From Bacteroidota bacterium (GTDB lineage Bacteria > Bacteroidota > Bacteroidia > Chitinophagales > Chitinophagaceae): a stretch of DNA of 7,078 nt. Below, in pieces: positions 5,681 to 7,078 of the stretch (within the stretch, counting starts at the first letter, position 1; every line of letters starts with the position of its first letter). The notes below the pieces were generated by a model. The model was not told the DNA's origin and searched no databases. It saw nothing but the letters and a program-made list of their open reading frames with translations. The stretch lies in NCBI GenBank assembly GCA_023429365.1, contig JAEYVW010000384.1:1-7078 (forward strand), given 5' to 3'. The position numbers and the translations under genes are program-made.

Positions 5681-7078
5681 ATGAACGACCGTTATGTTAT
5701 TGGTGTCGATTACGGTACGGATTCAGTTAGATCTGTGCTGGTAAATGCAGAGAATGGTGAAGAAATAAATTCCTCTGTTTTTTACTACCCTCGTTGGCAA
5801 AAAGGACTCTATTGTGATGCCCCGTCGCAACAATTCAGGCAGCATCCCCTTGATTACATGGAAGGGCTTGAGACGACTATCCGCGAATGTGTCCAGAAAG
5901 CCGGGCCAAAGATCGCGGCACAGGTAAAAGCCATTTCTGTAGATACTACCGGATCAACCCCAGTTGCCGTAGATAAAACAGGGCAGCCACTTGCCCTGCT
6001 GCCGGAGTTTGAAAATAATCCGAATGCCCTGTTCGTGTTGTGGAAGGATCATACCGCCACAACTGAGGCAGCCGAGATCAATGAACATGCGAAAAAATTT
6101 TCAACCAACTATCTCCGTTTTGTCGGCGGAATTTATTCTTCCGAATGGTTTTGGGCAAAGCTCCTGCATTTGTTGCGAGAGGATGACAGTGTAAAACAAG
6201 CCTGTTATTCCTTTGTAGAACATTGCGACTGGATTCCTTTTTTACTTACCGGTGGCAGCGATGTGCATCAAATGAAAAGAAGTGTCTGCGCAGCGGGCCA
6301 TAAAGCGCTGTGGTCTGGCGAATGGGATGGTTTCCCACCGGATGAATTCTTTAGTGCACTCGACAAACGACTGGCTGGCTTCACCACCCGACTGTGTACA
6401 GAAACCTATACCGCCGACAAATCTGCCGGCAGGCTGAGTGGTGGTTGGGCAGAAAAGCTTGGACTATCAACCGATGTAATTGTAGGCGTGGGTGCGTTCG
6501 ACGCACATATGGGTGCCGTAGGTGGACAGATAGAACCTTATTTTTTAAGCAAGGTCATGGGTACATCAACCTGCGATATGCTGGTTGCCCCGGCGGAAGA
6601 AATCGATAATTTACTCGTAAATGGCATTTGCGGCCAGGTAAATGGATCTATCATACCCGGCATGGTAGGAATGGAAGCCGGACAGAGTGCATTCGGGGAT
6701 GTATTTGCCTGGTTTAAAAACCTGGTGAAAGAACCTTCGCTGCAACAACTTTCTGATGAGGCCGCCAGGATTCCGCACCAGGAAAACGATGAACTCGCTG
6801 TTGATTGGTTAAATGGACGCAGAACCCCTGATGCCAACCATCTTTTAAAAGCTGCTCTGACTAACCTATACCTTGGCAGGACGGCACCGCGCATTTTTAA
6901 AGCCCTGGTGGAAGCTACCTGTTTCGGTGCTAAAACTATCGTTGAAAGATTCGTTGATCAGGGTGTACCGGTAAAAGGGTTGATCGGTCTTGGCGGTGTA
7001 GCCAGGAAATCTCCATATGTGATGCAGGTAATGGCGGATGTAATGAACATGTCTATTCGCATTCATAGTAGTGAGCAG
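5681..7078 (+). CDS. araB: L-ribulokinase AraB (partial, C-terminus outside window)
   Basis: 466 codons with no stop, running exactly to the right edge; about 70-100 residues are missing compared with a typical AraB of 530-570. It phosphorylates L-ribulose with ATP to L-ribulose 5-phosphate, the second step of bacterial L-arabinose catabolism, in the cytoplasm. It is a FGGY-family kinase with AraB-specific signatures: GVDYGTDSVRS (8-18) phosphate loop, YPRWQKG (36-42), CDAP (45-48), VDTTGSTP (87-94), VLWKDHT (119-125), GGIYSSEWFWAK (149-160), AGHKALW (205-211), GAFDAHMGAVG (271-281) with catalytic Asp274, MGTSTCD (293-299), GICGQV (315-320), EAGQSAFGD (332-340), WLNGRRTP (376-383) and GLGGVARKSP (436-445). 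The segment between QSAFGD and NGRRTP is shorter than in E. coli AraB. The ATG at 5681 is the only reasonable start, just upstream of the phosphate loop. There is no Shine-Dalgarno sequence. The candidate AraR operator lies immediately upstream. Confidence 0.96.
   Translation, partial: MNDRYVIGVDYGTDSVRSVLVNAENGEEINSSVFYYPRWQKGLYCDAPSQQFRQHPLDYMEGLETTIRECVQKAGPKIAAQVKAISVDTTGSTPVAVDKTGQPLALLPEFENNPNALFVLWKDHTATTEAAEINEHAKKFSTNYLRFVGGIYSSEWFWAKLLHLLREDDSVKQACYSFVEHCDWIPFLLTGGSDVHQMKRSVCAAGHKALWSGEWDGFPPDEFFSALDKRLAGFTTRLCTETYTADKSAGRLSGGWAEKLGLSTDVIVGVGAFDAHMGAVGGQIEPYFLSKVMGTSTCDMLVAPAEEIDNLLVNGICGQVNGSIIPGMVGMEAGQSAFGDVFAWFKNLVKEPSLQQLSDEAARIPHQENDELAVDWLNGRRTPDANHLLKAALTNLYLGRTAPRIFKALVEATCFGAKTIVERFVDQGVPVKGLIGLGGVARKSPYVMQVMADVMNMSIRIHSSEQ

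Noticed and set aside
6538..6894. 118-codon minus-strand open frame inside araB
   Set aside because: The plus strand here encodes conserved AraB motifs (MGTSTCD, EAGQSAFGD, NGRRTP); the opposite frame is low-complexity and serine-rich without domain signals.
5681..7078. Xylulokinase or glycerol kinase
   Set aside because: PRWQKG, VDTTGSTP, GGIYSSEWFWAK and NGRRTP are characteristic of AraB, not of other FGGY kinases.

Overview
The window looks like a chromosomal piece from a member of the Bacteroidota, most likely of the Chitinophagia/Sphingobacteriia type. Four things point there. There are no Shine-Dalgarno sequences in front of the genes. There is one perfect TAnnTTTG (Bacteroidota -7) element. 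The regulator is a Nudix-type AraR paired with an AraB ribulokinase. A large outer-membrane protein joins a phosphoesterase to an Omp85-type barrel. Base composition looks moderate and even by eye. I see no mobile element, rRNA, tRNA or CRISPR array.

Left two thirds (1-4578, minus strand): a tightly packed operon, read right to left. The first gene (3697-4578) encodes a probable lipoprotein with an SdiA-regulated-type beta-propeller. Two bases later begins a 1213-residue three-part protein (53-3694). It has a signal peptide, a complete TRAP/purple-acid-type dinuclear metallophosphoesterase, a middle region with kinase-like signatures (closest by eye to CotH kinases), and a C-terminal Omp85/BamA-type barrel ending in phenylalanine. 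One base after its stop an ATG opens a third reading frame that runs off the left edge (51-1).

Centre (4579-4846): a 268-base divergent intergenic region with only weak promoter-like signals and one short perfect palindrome.

Right third (4847-7078, plus strand): arabinose utilisation. A Nudix-winged-helix regulator of the AraR type (4847-5587) has a Nudix box lacking all three REUxEE glutamates, so it should be a sensor and not a hydrolase. After 93 bases comes araB, L-ribulokinase (5681 to the right edge, 466 codons present, C-terminus missing). The araR-araB gap holds an inverted repeat centred at 5668, just before the araB start codon. It is the best operator candidate in the window.

The two halves are transcribed divergently and show no obvious functional link. 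The least explained object is the phosphoesterase/kinase-like/Omp85 fusion with its lipoprotein partner. The araR-araB half is a recognisable Bacteroidota arabinose control unit with specific, testable regulatory details.
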